NCBI GenBank assembly: GCA_019359235.1
Contig: JAHHHT010000002.1
Span: 1-64,000 of the forward strand
Direction: 5' to 3'
DNA length: 64,000 bases
Origin: Oscillatoria princeps RMCB-10
GTDB lineage: Bacteria; Cyanobacteriota; Cyanobacteriia; Cyanobacteriales; Oscillatoriaceae
Part shown: piece by piece, positions 48,048-57,593 of the stretch
Layout of the letters: each line of letters starts with the position of its first letter
How positions within the stretch are numbered: position 1 is the stretch's first letter
Notes under the pieces: model-generated
What the model saw: only the letters and a program-made list of their open reading frames with translations
Told to the model about the DNA's origin: nothing
Database searches by the model: none
Translations under genes and position numbers: made by a program

Positions 48048-49208
48048 ATGATAAGCTCTCAACCTCGCGCTGGATATACGCTGCCGGTGTTTGCTTGCGC
48101 CGCCGCCGTAGCGGCGCTGCGCTGGCTGAAACAGGGATCTCAACCGGTGCCAACAGTAACGGTGGATTTAATCAACCCAGCTGAAACAGTAGAAATTCCG
48201 ATTGAGGAGGTGGCCGGTCTGAAGGCCGGCACGGCACTGGCCATCACCCGCAGCGATCCGGGCGATAACCTCGACCTGACGCGCAACACGCCGGTTTGGG
48301 CGCTGGTGGAATGGGTTGCGCCGCAGCACCGGGAAGGGGAAGAAGGCGAGCGGATTGCCATCTTTGGCGGGGAGGGGATTGGGCGTCACGGTGAGGGTGG
48401 GACGCCGGCTATCTACGCTTACGCCCAGCAGCTGTTGCGAGCCAACCTGGAGCGCGAGCTCGACAGGGGTGAAAAAATCGCTGTTACCATCATTATGCCG
48501 CACGGTCGCCAGCTGGCTGTGCGGACGTCTAATGAAGCTTTCGGGATCGTGGAAGGGCTGTCGCTGCTGGGCACCACCGGCATTTCTGAACCGCTGAGCG
48601 CCCCCGGACAGCTGGACGTTTACTGCGAGGACGTGCGAAAAAAGGCTGGCCTGTTTGACTGTTTGGTGTTCTGCATCGGGGAAAATGGCTTAGACTTGGC
48701 CCAGAAAATGGGCGTTCATCCGGAGCAGCTGGTCAAGACTGCTAACTGGCTCGGACCGATGCTTGTAGAAGCGGGGATGCAGCACGTCAAGTCAATTTTG
48801 CTGTTTGGCTACCACGGTAAGCTGATCAAAGTGGCGGGCGGGATTTTTCACACCCACCACCACCTGGCTGACGCACGCCTGGAAATTCTCACCGCTCACG
48901 CTTGCTCCCAGGGGGTGCCAATGCCCGCGCTGCAGCGAATTTTTTCCTGCGCCACAGCTGAGGACGCCCTCAACCAGCTGCGGGAACTGGATGAGGCCAC
49001 CGGCAGCAACTGGGTGGGCCAGGTCTACGGCGCGATCGCCCAAAAAATTGACCTGCGCTCCCGGGATTACATCCACACCCACACCGGCACCAGCGTCACC
49101 GTTGGCTCAGTCTTGTTTGACCGCCGGCGCAAAATCATCGTCACCAGCGACGCCGTTGCGGGTTTGCTGCCCGAGGTGCGCTCGCCGGCTGCCAGTCCGC
49201 TATTTTAA
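48048..49208 (+). CDS. cbiD: Cobalt-precorrin-5B (C1)-methyltransferase CbiD
   Basis: CbiD methylates C1 of cobalt-precorrin-5B in the anaerobic route to the corrin ring of vitamin B12. The N-terminal signature GYTLPVFACAAAVAAL, the GGEGIGRHGEGG segment, the GTTGISEPLS motif and the C-terminal TGTSVTVGSVLFDRRRKI are all present. Length 386 is normal. The ATG at 48048 follows AGAAGGTAGAAG, a weak ribosome binding site. guaA follows on the same strand after 307 bases, a gene order I recall from other cyanobacteria. No other cbi/cob genes are in the window. Confidence 0.96.
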   Translation: MISSQPRAGYTLPVFACAAAVAALRWLKQGSQPVPTVTVDLINPAETVEIPIEEVAGLKAGTALAITRSDPGDNLDLTRNTPVWALVEWVAPQHREGEEGERIAIFGGEGIGRHGEGGTPAIYAYAQQLLRANLERELDRGEKIAVTIIMPHGRQLAVRTSNEAFGIVEGLSLLGTTGISEPLSAPGQLDVYCEDVRKKAGLFDCLVFCIGENGLDLAQKMGVHPEQLVKTANWLGPMLVEAGMQHVKSILLFGYHGKLIKVAGGIFHTHHHLADARLEILTAHACSQGVPMPALQRIFSCATAEDALNQLRELDEATGSNWVGQVYGAIAQKIDLRSRDYIHTHTGTSVTVGSVLFDRRRKIIVTSDAVAGLLPEVRSPAASPLF

Positions 49209-49515
49209 CTGTTGATCGCCAAATCGGGGCTGCCAGAAGTTGGCAGCCTGGGCGAGAGCTGAGATATCTGTGGCTTTTCAGCGATGTTTGCTTGCCCCGC
49301 CCCTGCGGTCAGAGCTGGTGAGGGCACCGAGGTTATTGGCACGCATCTGACCAGCCAATTATTTTTTTTCCGCACAGCTGCCGCAAATGTGTTGATGTGA
49401 TATACTCTCAAGAACATTAATCAAAACGTGTAATGCCGAAAGGCGTTGAGCAGCCGAAAGCGTTGAGCAGCCGAAAGACGTAGATCGCAGCAAGCACTGC
49501 ACTAGGATACCGGTC
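49209..49515. other. Spacer between cbiD and guaA
   Basis: Two direct copies of GCGTTGAGCAGCCGAAAG (about 49443-49478) lie just before guaA. A possible guaA promoter is GTTGATGTGATATACTC (about 49392), with ATATACTCT as a -10-like box. No gene. Confidence 0.5.
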
Positions 49516-51141
49516 GTGACTGTACAAACTGAACAAGCGCCTCAAACTTCATCGCCCCTCGATACGCCCTCAGGCGAATCTTTAGAACGCCAGAAAATCC
49601 TGATTCTCGACTTCGGCTCCCAGTACTCGGAGCTGATTGCCCGCCGGATTCGGGAAACTCAGGTTTATTCGGAAGTCATTTCCTATCGCACCACAGCCGA
49701 ACAGCTCAGGCAGCTTAACCCTAAGGGAATTATCCTATCTGGCGGCCCCAATTCGGTCTACGACGCCGGTGCGCCCGCCTGCGACCCGGAAATCTGGCAG
49801 GTGGGGGTGCCGGTGCTGGGCGTCTGCTACGGCATGCAGCTGATGGTCAAACAGCTCGGGGGGACAGTGGAGCGGGCCAAACGCGCTGAGTACGGCAAGG
49901 CGTCGCTGCTGATTGACGATCCCACGGATTTGCTCACCAATGTGGAAGATGGCAGCACGATGTGGATGAGCCACGGGGATTCTTGCACGGTGCTGCCAGA
50001 AGGGTTTGAGGTGCTGGCGCACACGGAAAACACCGAGAGCGCCGCGATCGCGCACCACGAGAAAAAGCTCTACGGCGTCCAGTTCCATCCAGAGGTGGTG
50101 CACTCCGCTGGCGGACTCGCCCTGATCCGCAATTTTGTTTACCACATCTGCGAGTGCCTGCCTACTTGGACGACAGCAGCGTTTGTGGAAGAAGCGATTC
50201 GCGAAATCCGGGCTAAGGTGGGCGACAAGCGGGTGCTGCTGGCTCTCTCTGGGGGCGTGGACTCTTCAACGCTGGCATTTTTGCTGCACAAGGCGATTGG
50301 CGACCGGCTGACTTGCATGTTTATCGATCAGGGCTTTATGCGCAAGTACGAGCCCGAGCGGTTGGTTAAGCTTTTCAGCGAGCAATTTCACATAGAAGTG
50401 CAGTACGTGAACGCCCGCGAGCGCTTCCTGGAAAAAATCGCCGGCGTCACCGATCCAGAAGAAAAGCGCCGGGGCATTGGCCATGAATTCATCCAGGTGT
50501 TTGAGGAAGAGTCCAAGCGGCTCGGCCCGTTTGATTACTTGGCTCAAGGCACTCTCTATCCCGACGTGATCGAATCCGCTGACACCAATATTGACCCCAA
50601 AACCGGCGAGCGGGTGGCGGTGAAAATCAAGAGCCACCACAATGTCGGCGGTTTGCCAAAAGATTTGCGCTTCAAGCTCGTCGAGCCCCTGCGCAAGCTG
50701 TTTAAGGATGAAGTCCGCAAACTCGGTCGCTCCCTTGGCTTGCCGGAAGAAATAGTCCAGCGCCATCCTTTCCCCGGTCCGGGACTGGCGATTCGCATTC
50801 TGGGTGAGGTGACGGCGGAAAAGTTAAATATCTTGCGCGATGCGGACTACATTGTCCGCCAGGAAATTAACCGGCACGGCATGTACAGCGAATTGTGGCA
50901 AGCTTTTGCTGTGCTTCTCCCTGTACGCAGTGTGGGCGTCATGGGCGACCAGCGCACTTACGCTTACCCGATTGTCTTGCGCTTTGTTAAGAGCGAAGAT
51001 GGCATGACCGCTGACTGGGCTCGCGTGCCTTACGACTTGCTGGAAATTATCTCTAACCGCATTGTCAACGAAGTTGCGGGGGTGAACCGCGTCGTCTATG
51101 ACATCACCTCCAAGCCACCTGGAACTATTGAGTGGGAATAG
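49516..51141 (+). CDS. guaA: GMP synthase (glutamine-hydrolysing)
   Basis: GuaA aminates XMP to GMP with ATP and glutamine. The class I glutaminase domain (residues ~25-215) has the nucleophile in GVCYGMQLM and its His/Glu partner in [10 protein letters not shown]. The ATP-pyrophosphatase domain has the P-loop [13 protein letters not shown]. The C-terminal dimerisation domain ends KPPGTIEWE, the canonical GMP synthase tail. The start at GTG 49516 gives 541 residues with a short variable N-terminal extension; no nearer alternative is better. An AT-rich inverted repeat after the stop may end transcription. Confidence 0.98.
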   Translation: MTVQTEQAPQTSSPLDTPSGESLERQKILILDFGSQYSELIARRIRETQVYSEVISYRTTAEQLRQLNPKGIILSGGPNSVYDAGAPACDPEIWQVGVPVLGVCYGMQLMVKQLGGTVERAKRAEYGKASLLIDDPTDLLTNVEDGSTMWMSHGDSCTVLPEGFEVLAHTENTESAAIAHHEKKLYGVQFHPEVVHSAGGLALIRNFVYHICECLPTWTTAAFVEEAIREIRAKVGDKRVLLALSGGVDSSTLAFLLHKAIGDRLTCMFIDQGFMRKYEPERLVKLFSEQFHIEVQYVNARERFLEKIAGVTDPEEKRRGIGHEFIQVFEEESKRLGPFDYLAQGTLYPDVIESADTNIDPKTGERVAVKIKSHHNVGGLPKDLRFKLVEPLRKLFKDEVRKLGRSLGLPEEIVQRHPFPGPGLAIRILGEVTAEKLNILRDADYIVRQEINRHGMYSELWQAFAVLLPVRSVGVMGDQRTYAYPIVLRFVKSEDGMTADWARVPYDLLEIISNRIVNEVAGVNRVVYDITSKPPGTIEWE

Positions 51142-51160
51142 GTTCAGGCAAGCTAAAGGG

Positions 51161-51199
51161 AAAAAGGAAAAATGTAACAAGGTTTACTTTTTCCTTTTT
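51161..51199. terminator. AT-rich inverted repeat after guaA
   Basis: AAAAAGGAAAAA (51161-51172) and TTTTTCCTTTTT (51188-51199) are perfect inverted repeats with a 15-base loop, followed by CTTTTTTAT. This fits an intrinsic-type terminator 20 bases after the guaA stop, although the stem is weak because it is A/T-rich. Confidence 0.55.
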
Positions 51200-51463
51200 C
51201 TTTTTTATAGCAAGCTGCGCTCTCGGGCATTCCTTTCTCTCTCTGCCCCGCCCCCACAGCGACCGCCCCTGCGCAAAATCGCCTATTATATCGTGTTCGG
51301 TTAACTGCTTGTAATTAATTTCTCTGCGCGTCTCCCCTGACTCTTCATGAAAAGTAATCAACCGAACTTGATATGACTTGCCCAAGGGGTGCCGGTGCCA
51401 GCCTGAGGGCTTAATAAAATATTAATGGTTGCGCAACCCGCTCTTAACCTTTCTCTTAATTTT

Positions 51464-51512
51464 TGTGGAAAACTCACAAAAATCTGTGGAAAACCCGGAT
51501 CTCTGTGGAAAA
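51464..51512 (-). promoter_or_regulatory. Cluster of three DnaA boxes (TTTTCCACA)
   Basis: TGTGGAAAA on the forward strand, i.e. TTTTCCACA on the reverse strand, occurs at 51464-51472, 51485-51493 and 51504-51512. All three are identical, face the same way and start 21 and 19 bases apart, about two helical turns. They fit the consensus TTWTNCACA exactly. An AT-rich stretch (AATAAAATATTAATGG, about 51413-51428) lies 35 bases to the left. This could be a replication origin or a DnaA-binding regulatory or titration site. No dnaA or dnaN gene is adjacent. Confidence 0.65.
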
Positions 51513-51544
51513 CTTTGGCTTTGGCGTGCGGCAATTTGAAGCAA

Positions 51545-51579
51545 GTAGGGTGCGTTACCCCCTGAGGAACGCACCCTAC
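51545..51579. terminator. GTAGGGTGCGTT hairpin repeat, imperfect copy
   Basis: GTAGGGTGCGTTaCC and GGaACGCACCCTAC form a 12-bp core stem. It ends four bases before the CDF transporter stop codon on the other strand, so it can serve as its terminator; it is also a dispersed repeat (see 43626 and 60792). Confidence 0.6.
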
Positions 51580-51582
51580 CGA

Positions 51583-52491
51583 TCAGTAGCTGATGGATTC
51601 AGACTTGTAATCCGGCGGCTCAACGTGAATCACAACCCGCACAGGCTGGTAGCGTTGTTGCAGGCGAGCTTCCACCTCCTCAGTAATGCGGTGGGCGGTT
51701 TCCACATCCTTTGCTTCTACAATCAGGTGCATTTCAATAAACACCTGACGCCCGACGACGCCCCGGGAAGCAATCTCGTGACAGTTGATCACCCCAGGGA
51801 CTTGCATGGCAATGGCGTAAATGGCTTCCGGGGCAATGGCCATTGCATCCACCAGCCAGGGCAGATTCTCTTTCAAAATCTCCCAGCCGCTGCGAAACAC
51901 TAGCAGAGCCACGGGAAAAGCCAGCACAATATCCAGCCACTGGAGTTGGGGGATTTTGAAAAGCTGCCCTTGCCAGATGCCAATTAAACCGGCAATCACC
52001 AAGATTGTCACCCAGACATCGCTCATGGTGTGTTGGGCGTCCGCGATCAGAAAGCTGCTGCCGATGCGCTGTCCCACGTTGCGCTCGTAATAGGTGACGA
52101 AAATATTAATGCCGAGCACAACCAGCAGCAACCACAGTTCTGAGGGGGATATGCTGACCGGCTTACCGCCGTGGAGAATCCGCTCGACTGCCCCGCGCAG
52201 AATTTCAAAGCAGGCGATGCCCAAGAAGGCCGCAATCGCCATAGCTCCGATTGCGTCATACTTCATGTGTCCGTAGGGATGCTTGCGGTCTGGTTTTGGG
52301 GAAGCCAGATTGTTGATGAACAGTCCCAGAACGTTGTTGGAGCTGTCGGTGACGCTGTGCAGGGCGTCGGCGAGCAAGCTGAGCGAGCCGGTCAAATACC
52401 CCACCACCGCTTTGATTCCCAGCACCAGCAGATTCAGCAGCAGAGTGATCAGCAAAACCTTGCGAACTTCGGCGCGGCTATCTTCCAGCAT
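51583..52491 (-). CDS. Cation diffusion facilitator family transporter
   Basis: CDF proteins export divalent metals such as Zn2+, Co2+, Fe2+ or Mn2+ by proton exchange. Six membrane helices are visible. The metal site is formed by LLADALHSVTDSSNN in helix 2 and IADAQHTMSDVWVT in helix 5, both HxxxD-type. The C-terminal cytoplasmic domain (~residues 210-302) includes HRITEEVEARLQQRY and VVIHVEPPD. I choose ATG 52491 because GGGAGG lies seven bases upstream; longer versions from 52512 or a TTG at 52545 lack this. The metal cannot be assigned from the sequence alone. Confidence 0.93.
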   Translation of the reverse strand: MLEDSRAEVRKVLLITLLLNLLVLGIKAVVGYLTGSLSLLADALHSVTDSSNNVLGLFINNLASPKPDRKHPYGHMKYDAIGAMAIAAFLGIACFEILRGAVERILHGGKPVSISPSELWLLLVVLGINIFVTYYERNVGQRIGSSFLIADAQHTMSDVWVTILVIAGLIGIWQGQLFKIPQLQWLDIVLAFPVALLVFRSGWEILKENLPWLVDAMAIAPEAIYAIAMQVPGVINCHEIASRGVVGRQVFIEMHLIVEAKDVETAHRITEEVEARLQQRYQPVRVVIHVEPPDYKSESISY

Positions 52492-52723
52492 ACAATCCTC
52501 CCGATTTCCCATCAATGCCTCCAGTGTAGATTCCCACACTGCCAAAAATCTTTAAATCTCTTGCGCTGTAAGGGTTTCAGGATTAAAATTCCCACTTGTG
52601 ACTGCCTGTTATTGAGACAAGTATTCAATTGCCACCGGCAGTCGAACGGAAATGTTGGGGGACTCTTTCCGTGGGGTGACTGCATCTTTTAGCATTAAGA
52701 TTGAATGTTAAGATTATTTGCCA

Positions 52724-53074
52724 ATGTCACAACTCACACTAAATCTCGTTGAGGGCTCCGTCTCCTTTAGCTTCACCCCCCAGGCGGCGCGAGATTTGCA
52801 GGCTGAGATTGCAGAATTGATGGAAAGCCTAAAGGCTGTGGCTGCCAGGGCTAGCGCCGGGGGGGCGGGCAAAGCCACTCGCCAGAAATCGATGGAATAC
52901 CGCCACACCGGCGACGTCTTCTTCGAGATGGAATGCAATCCCAACATTTGGCCAAGTCCTTTTGCTGCCAAAGTTCTGATTACCGTCCGCGACGAGCGCA
53001 TCCGCTTGACCACGCAAGCCGAACTCACCCGCACCATCGAGGATCTCAACCAGTATCTCGAGCAAGTGGGTTAA
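52724..53074 (+). CDS. Conserved cyanobacterial protein of unknown function
   Basis: A 116-residue protein from ATG 52724 (a TTG two codons earlier is possible). It has no signal peptide or membrane helix. Notable stretches are LNLVEGSVSFSFTPQAARDL at the start, FEMECNPNIWPSPFAAKVLI in the middle and RDERIRLTTQAELTRTIEDL toward the end. The pattern looks like a small alpha/beta protein found in many cyanobacteria, but I know of no assigned function. A short linker (VAARASAGGAGKA) separates the N-terminal helix from the rest. Confidence 0.75.
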   Translation: MSQLTLNLVEGSVSFSFTPQAARDLQAEIAELMESLKAVAARASAGGAGKATRQKSMEYRHTGDVFFEMECNPNIWPSPFAAKVLITVRDERIRLTTQAELTRTIEDLNQYLEQVG

Positions 53075-53411
53075 CACTCTCGCGCGAGTGTTCAGGCACC
53101 GGCATGTTGCCTGCGCCCCCCTGCAATCCCTAGCGGTGAGGCTGGCGTTGGGCACCGGACTCGGGGCGGCGACCGGCGGGGGGACGGGTTTTCTCTACTG
53201 GCCCGCACCGGGCAAAGTGCAGTAGGATGGAGGCGTTGAGCGGCGGGAGCATCCCGGTTGTGCAAAGAAGCCCATATCAATGCGACAATGATTTCAGCAG
53301 GTTGCAGGAGGAGAAGATTTTTGGCCAGCTGAATCCCGGAAACGGGATTGAAACAATTCCGGATCAACTCCTACCCTCGTTGCTACTGCATAACGTTTAG
53401 GCAATTTGACG
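53075..53411. other. Spacer containing a dispersed repeat copy
   Basis: GC-rich DNA to about 53240, then the 111-bp repeat (53244-53354). No gene seen. Confidence 0.5.
53244..53354 (+). repeat. Dispersed 111-bp repeat, copy 2
   Basis: Homologous in inverted orientation to 25037-25147. It starts CGGGAGCATCCCGG, contains GCGACAATGATTTCAGCAGG and GAGGAGAAGATTTTTGGCC, and ends AACGGGATTGAAAC. It lies 57 bases upstream of the next gene, like copy 1, which lies 50 bases before its gene. Confidence 0.8.
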
Positions 53412-53804
53412 ATGAACCCCGATACCGTAACTGAATTCTTGCAAAAAGGATTTCGCGTCACCTTGGGCGCGACCTCTACCTTGATCGAGAGCCTGCAAGA
53501 TCCCCAGAAAGGCGCTCAGACTCTATCTAAAATGCAGTCGGACTTTGGCGGGCTGACCGAGGAGTGGGCTGAGAAAGGAGCGGTGACTGAGCGGGAAGCC
53601 CGCAATTTTGTCGATACCCTCCTGACCCAGCAAGGCCAGCCCGCACCGGGCGACACGACTTCGACAGCCGGCACCACTGTGACGACCAGTGCCAGCCCCG
53701 TTACCGAGCCCGAAGACCAGAAAGATCTGCGGGAACTGACGGCGCAAATTGCGGCGCTGCGGGCTGAGTTAGAGAAGCTGCAAAAGCAAGACTCCCAGCC
53801 CTAA
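53412..53804 (+). CDS. Phasin-like coiled-coil protein
   Basis: The 130-residue protein starts at ATG 53412 (a TTG two codons upstream is possible). The N-terminal part, FRVTLGATSTLIESLQDPQK followed by LTEEWAEKGAVTEREARNF, resembles the short helical proteins grouped with polyhydroxyalkanoate granule-associated (phasin-like) proteins. A Thr/Ser/Pro-rich linker (~residues 75-100) leads to a C-terminal coiled coil, LTAQIAALRAELEKLQK. No PHA genes are near, so granule binding is a guess; structural or stress roles are equally possible. Confidence 0.7.
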   Translation: MNPDTVTEFLQKGFRVTLGATSTLIESLQDPQKGAQTLSKMQSDFGGLTEEWAEKGAVTEREARNFVDTLLTQQGQPAPGDTTSTAGTTVTTSASPVTEPEDQKDLRELTAQIAALRAELEKLQKQDSQP

Positions 53805-54226
53805 TCTCAAAGAAGCTAAATTACTCATCAAATACCCTCACCGCCCCACTCCCACAAACTCAGGTGCGTCAGCAACAGAGCGAGCCTGAAGGCGCAACCT
53901 GCGCTCAATACCTGACGCGCCCCGCTGGGTAATATCTTAAGTGATTAACCGGATATTAGGGAATTCTAAGTCTCAGTTTGCAGATATAGAGAGTTTTCTA
54001 AAACAAAAATTTATCAAAAATCCGGTTGATTACTTTTTAAGTGTTCCGTGGGGGATTTGGCTGAGGGGTGAGGGGTTAGGAGTGGGGAGAGGGGGCCGGC
54101 GTTCGCAAAACCTGAAACCTGAAACATGAAACCTCTGGCCCTCTCCCTTGGGGGAGCTGAGTGCCGGCGGCACGCGGACTGCGAGGGCCAGCCGGAGCGA
54201 CTGGCACCGCAACGCCCGGTTAAGCC
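53805..54226. other. Spacer with no supported gene
   Basis: About 420 bases. A 62-codon frame at 53941 runs into low-complexity GC-rich DNA and has no recognisable product. The repeat CCTGAAAC(C/A) occurs near 54111-54128. Confidence 0.4.
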
Positions 54227-54451
54227 TCAATCATTGTCCCACTCTTCACGCCCGAGCAAATCGCCAATCCGATCCCTAAGCAAATAGTTGGACTGCTCGA
54301 GTTCGTACTCTACTAGGGCCCACTCGCGAGCCGGAATGTACTGGCAGAGGGTGTAGATGGGTTGCTGGCGGCTGACCATTCCCTTGCGCACGAGCTGCCG
54401 GGCTTCTTCTTGGATGACATCGATGGAGTACTGGACGGTAGACAAAGACAT
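54227..54451 (-). CDS. DUF4327 family protein
   Basis: A 74-residue cyanobacterial protein with the DUF4327 pattern throughout: YSIDVIQEEARQLVRKGMVS, QPIYTLCQYIPAREWALVE and LLRDRIGDLLGREEWDND at the C-terminus. It is soluble and has one Cys in CQYIP. Function is not known to me. The ATG at 54451 follows GAAAGGATAATT, a plausible ribosome binding site. Confidence 0.93.
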   Translation of the reverse strand: MSLSTVQYSIDVIQEEARQLVRKGMVSRQQPIYTLCQYIPAREWALVEYELEQSNYLLRDRIGDLLGREEWDND

Positions 54452-54977
54452 AATTATCCTTTCAAGCCTGATTTACAAACTAACAGTGCTAGACAGTCAC
54501 AGCGACTGAGGTGTGATAAACAACCTGGTCTGGTCTGGTAAACAGTCCCCGCTCTCTGGGTCAAGCCGGGCTCTTTTTTGTATCTATGTATACTGAATCT
54601 TTACTATTCTCGCGCTAAAAGCCTCGGAAAGAGGTTAAAGAAATATTAAAATTTTGACAGCAGCCCCGGCAGCCTGGATGGCCGTTGCTGCTGTCAGTTG
54701 CGCAATAGCAGTTATAGTGTCGCTTGTCAAGCGGCTTGTTGGGGCGGGTGCACCCGAGATCTCTGCAGGAAACAAAGGATATCTGTAAACCCGCCCCTGC
54801 TTACCCGCGTCAGCGCCGTTTCACCGGCGCTCAAGTAGGGGCGGGTTCACCCGAGATGTCTGCAGAAAACAAAGGATATCTGTAAACCCGCCCCTACTGC
54901 AGGCCATTTGCGTCCCACAGCTGCGATTGCTCTGGAGAGTGTGGTGTGCCCCGGATTCCTGGAGGCGTGCCCGGGCT
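54452..54977. other. Spacer with two direct copies of a GC-rich repeat
   Basis: Contains the repeats described at 54740-54896. The part next to DUF4327 holds its promoter; no boxes picked. Confidence 0.5.
54740..54896. repeat. Direct pair of a GGGGCGGGT...ACCCGCCCC repeat
   Basis: Two units of about 57 bases (54740-54797 and 54839-54896) share ACCCGAGAT, TCTGCAG, AAACAAAGGATATCTGTAAA and ACCCGCCCCT. Each unit begins with GGGGCGGGT and ends with its complement, so each can fold on itself. A fragment of the same type is at about 1776. Confidence 0.8.
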
Positions 54978-56624
54978 TCAGGGGTCGCGCGAGAGAGAGT
55001 AGGGAAGACCAAACAAGGTTTCTAGAGCCAGTGCCTGGGCTTGGGGCAGCTGTCCGTAAGAAAACACATACGGGAATTCTGCCGGTATATTAGGTAACAA
55101 CTGCTCTAAGGTGTAAGGACTACCATAAACCGCTAGTGCCTGGAGCTCGCCGGTTATTAATAATTTTTTAAACCAATCGCGGGCGGCAGCGGAGACACCG
55201 GCACTGCTGCGGAAGGGATTGCCGCGAATGAACACCTGCAGCAAAGTGGCTGAGAACCGGTCGGTGTCCCGATCTGCGGAAGCACCGGCACTGTGCCGGT
55301 CAACCACCTGCAACTCATAGCCCAACTGTGTGGGGAAAGAGAAAGCCGGCGTGTGGTGGCCGAGAAACTCGCAGTTAAACAGGTCGTCGAGTACAATCAG
55401 GTTGCGCAAAGCACCAGCTGACAGGCGTGCCGGTGGCAAAGGCAGAGCACCCCCGAATTTCATCGAATCGCGCAAGATACTGGCAGCGGTGTCCGCCGCT
55501 GCCGGTGTGGCGATCTGGGCCAGGGGATTTTGGATTGGGGCTTTCTCGTCGTTTGGCTGGAAGATTTTGCGCTTGGCTTGCCAGATCCGCTCCACCGAGG
55601 CGCGAATCCGTTCCGGGGAGATGCGACCTGCACCCACCGCGTCGCACACCGCTTTGATAGCACCGGCAGGATCTACCGGCATGAGCAGGATATCAGCACC
55701 GGCTTCCAGGGCCAGGATTGGCGCTTCATTCGGGCCGTACTTGTTGGCAATCGCGCCCATCACCAAAGCGTCTGTAACAATCAACCCTTCAAAACCCAGC
55801 TCTTCCCTGAGCTTGCCGGTCAAAATCCTGTGCGACAGGGTTGCCGGTGTTTCCGAGTCCCAACTGCTAATCACCAAGTGGGCGCTCATTACCGCGTCAA
55901 CACCGGCGGCAATCGCTGCTGCAAAAGGCGGCAGTTCTATTTCCTGCAGCCGTTCTGGCGAGTGGGGGAGCGCCGGCAGCTCCAAGTGGGAATCCACCGC
56001 CGTGTCGCCGTGTCCGGGAAAGTGCTTGGCCACTGTCAAAACCGGCCACTGGTGAGCGCCGCGAATGAAAGCGGTGGCCAGCCTGCTGACCGCTGCCGGT
56101 GTTTCCCCAAAAGAGCGGACATTAATCACCGGATTGTCCGGATTGTTATTCACATCCACCACCGGCCCGAGCACCCAGTTCAACCCGAGGGCCAGGGCTT
56201 CCTGCGCGGTGAAATAGCCCATTTTTTCGGCGTACTGTTCGGCGAGGGCGGGGTCTTTTGCCGCCACGGCACCGATGGCCATTGGCGGCGGAAACCAGGT
56301 GGCACCGTCAAACCGCTGGCCCACGCCTTCTTCGATATCCGACGCCAGCAGCAGGGGGATTTTCGCCCAAGATTGCACCTGCTGAGTGCGCAGCAGCAGG
56401 TCGCCGGCATTGCCCACCGGCAGCAGGACGCCGCCGACGCCGAGGTCTTCGACCAAGTGGCGCAGCTCAGCTGCCGGCGGTTCCCAGGCGGGATAGCGAA
56501 TTTGGTGGTCCAAGAGGTAGCCTGACGCCCGAATCACGAACATCTGAGCTACCTGCTGCTCTAGGGAGAGGCTTTCCAGTTCCGGGAGCGCCGGTATTTT
56601 ATCCGATGAATTCAATTTTGTCAA
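54978..56624 (-). CDS. Glycoside hydrolase family 3, NagZ-like beta-N-acetylhexosaminidase
   Basis: NagZ-type enzymes cleave N-acetylglucosamine from peptidoglycan fragments during wall recycling. The motif [14 protein letters not shown] carries the catalytic His/Asp pair special to NagZ-type GH3, and [14 protein letters not shown] carries the nucleophile Asp. The catalytic domain fills residues ~15-350; a further ~190-residue C-terminal domain follows, so the protein is longer than the short proteobacterial NagZ. I place the start at TTG 56624, because its T-T-G overlaps the TGA of rbfA (56621-56623) and GAAGAGGA lies upstream, a classic coupled start. A longer frame from 56657 would overlap rbfA further. 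Confidence 0.9.
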   Translation of the reverse strand: MTKLNSSDKIPALPELESLSLEQQVAQMFVIRASGYLLDHQIRYPAWEPPAAELRHLVEDLGVGGVLLPVGNAGDLLLRTQQVQSWAKIPLLLASDIEEGVGQRFDGATWFPPPMAIGAVAAKDPALAEQYAEKMGYFTAQEALALGLNWVLGPVVDVNNNPDNPVINVRSFGETPAAVSRLATAFIRGAHQWPVLTVAKHFPGHGDTAVDSHLELPALPHSPERLQEIELPPFAAAIAAGVDAVMSAHLVISSWDSETPATLSHRILTGKLREELGFEGLIVTDALVMGAIANKYGPNEAPILALEAGADILLMPVDPAGAIKAVCDAVGAGRISPERIRASVERIWQAKRKIFQPNDEKAPIQNPLAQIATPAAADTAASILRDSMKFGGALPLPPARLSAGALRNLIVLDDLFNCEFLGHHTPAFSFPTQLGYELQVVDRHSAGASADRDTDRFSATLLQVFIRGNPFRSSAGVSAAARDWFKKLLITGELQALAVYGSPYTLEQLLPNIPAEFPYVFSYGQLPQAQALALETLFGLPYSLSRDP

Positions 56625-57049
56625 TCCTCTTCTTCTGCAGAGATGTCCTCTGACCATTCCTCAGCGGTGTCCGCTCCGTCGGGATTGCCGTTGGGGCGAT
56701 TTTGACTGAGCTGGTTGATCAGGGAGAGAATCCTGTCGCCGCGCTCTAAGGAGCGGTCTTCGAGAAAGACGACTTCTGGCGTGCGGCGCAGGCGGATGCG
56801 CTGGCCGAGTTCGCTGCGGACGTAGCCGGTGGCGGCTTTCAAGCCGGCCATTGTCTCGGCACGAGCTTCTTCTGTGCCGTAGATGCTGACAAATATTTTG
56901 GCGTGCTGCAGGTCGCCAGATACGTCAACGTCGGTGACGCTGACCATGCCGGCACCCACGCGGTCATCTTTGATGTCGCTGAGCAACATTTGGCTGATTT
57001 CGCGTTTGATTAGAGAAGCAACGCGGGAAACGCGACGAGTAGTAGCCAT
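56621..57049 (-). CDS. rbfA: Ribosome-binding factor A
   Basis: RbfA helps mature the 30S subunit, acting on the 16S 5' region, and is needed for cold adaptation. The KH-like fold is recognisable: [20 protein letters not shown] at the N-terminus, [12 protein letters not shown] in the middle and [20 protein letters not shown] near the end. The C-terminal tail is acidic ([13 protein letters not shown]). Length 142 is normal. It precedes the nagZ-like gene with a one-base-offset stop/start overlap and follows DUF751 at a distance of about 300 bases, an order I recall from other cyanobacteria. Confidence 0.96.
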   Translation of the reverse strand: MATTRRVSRVASLIKREISQMLLSDIKDDRVGAGMVSVTDVDVSGDLQHAKIFVSIYGTEEARAETMAGLKAATGYVRSELGQRIRLRRTPEVVFLEDRSLERGDRILSLINQLSQNRPNGNPDGADTAEEWSEDISAEEED

Positions 57050-57353
57050 AATTTCGCCCCTAGTAATACAGTATGGGCAGTGTTGGGAATGCGGTCAGCT
57101 TGTGAATTTTGGATTTTCGATGCTCCCAATCCCGCCGGGCGAGAGGCTTTTGGCTGGTGAGTGGGGCGGAGATGACAGGCGATGTGACAGTTGGTACGTG
57201 TCCCACAATCTGTCCGGCGAGCTGCCCCACAATCTGCCCCTGGGGGGAAGATAAGAAAGAATTTTTGTTCTAAGGGGCAGGGGGGTTAGTTTTGAGACGC
57301 AGCGCCCTTGCGCCAATCTGGAATCAAAAATCCGCTGACTGCTAATGTATAGT
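57050..57353. other. Spacer between DUF751 gene and rbfA
   Basis: About 300 bases with TGTCCGGCGAGCTGCCC and CACAATCTG(T/C)CC direct repeats (about 57205-57240). It may hold an rbfA promoter; nothing else seen. Confidence 0.45.
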
Positions 57354-57569
57354 TTACACCGGCGTCAAACCCAGCATGGCCCGAAGTGTCAAAACGATAA
57401 AAATTAAGCCTGACACCATGAAGGCAACGAGGGCGACGGCGGTGACTGGGTTCTTCAACAGGGGTTTGAGCCAGTCGAAGGCAAAAAAGAAGATGCCCAG
57501 GATGATGGTGATAAAGTAGCGGGGGTAGCGAGAGACGTTACTCCAAAAATCATCAAACACGACCATCAT
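57354..57569 (-). CDS. DUF751 (Ycf33) family membrane protein
   Basis: A 71-residue protein, also encoded as ycf33 in some plastids. It has the conserved F(D/E)DFWSNVSRYPRYFIT opening, two membrane helices (IILGIFFFAFDWLKPLL and VALVAFMVSGLIFIVLTLR) and the tail AMLGLTP. A role in photosynthetic electron flow has been suggested for Ycf33 homologues, but I regard it as unproven. Start at ATG 57569 or the ATG directly after it. rbfA follows on the same strand. Confidence 0.93.
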   Translation of the reverse strand: MMVVFDDFWSNVSRYPRYFITIILGIFFFAFDWLKPLLKNPVTAVALVAFMVSGLIFIVLTLRAMLGLTPV

Positions 57570-57593
57570 AGAGAGACAAGCTGACGGGAGCAG

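Noticed and set aside
55530-56525. 331-codon forward frame
   Set aside because: Antisense to the GH3 gene, which has intact NagZ-type motifs.
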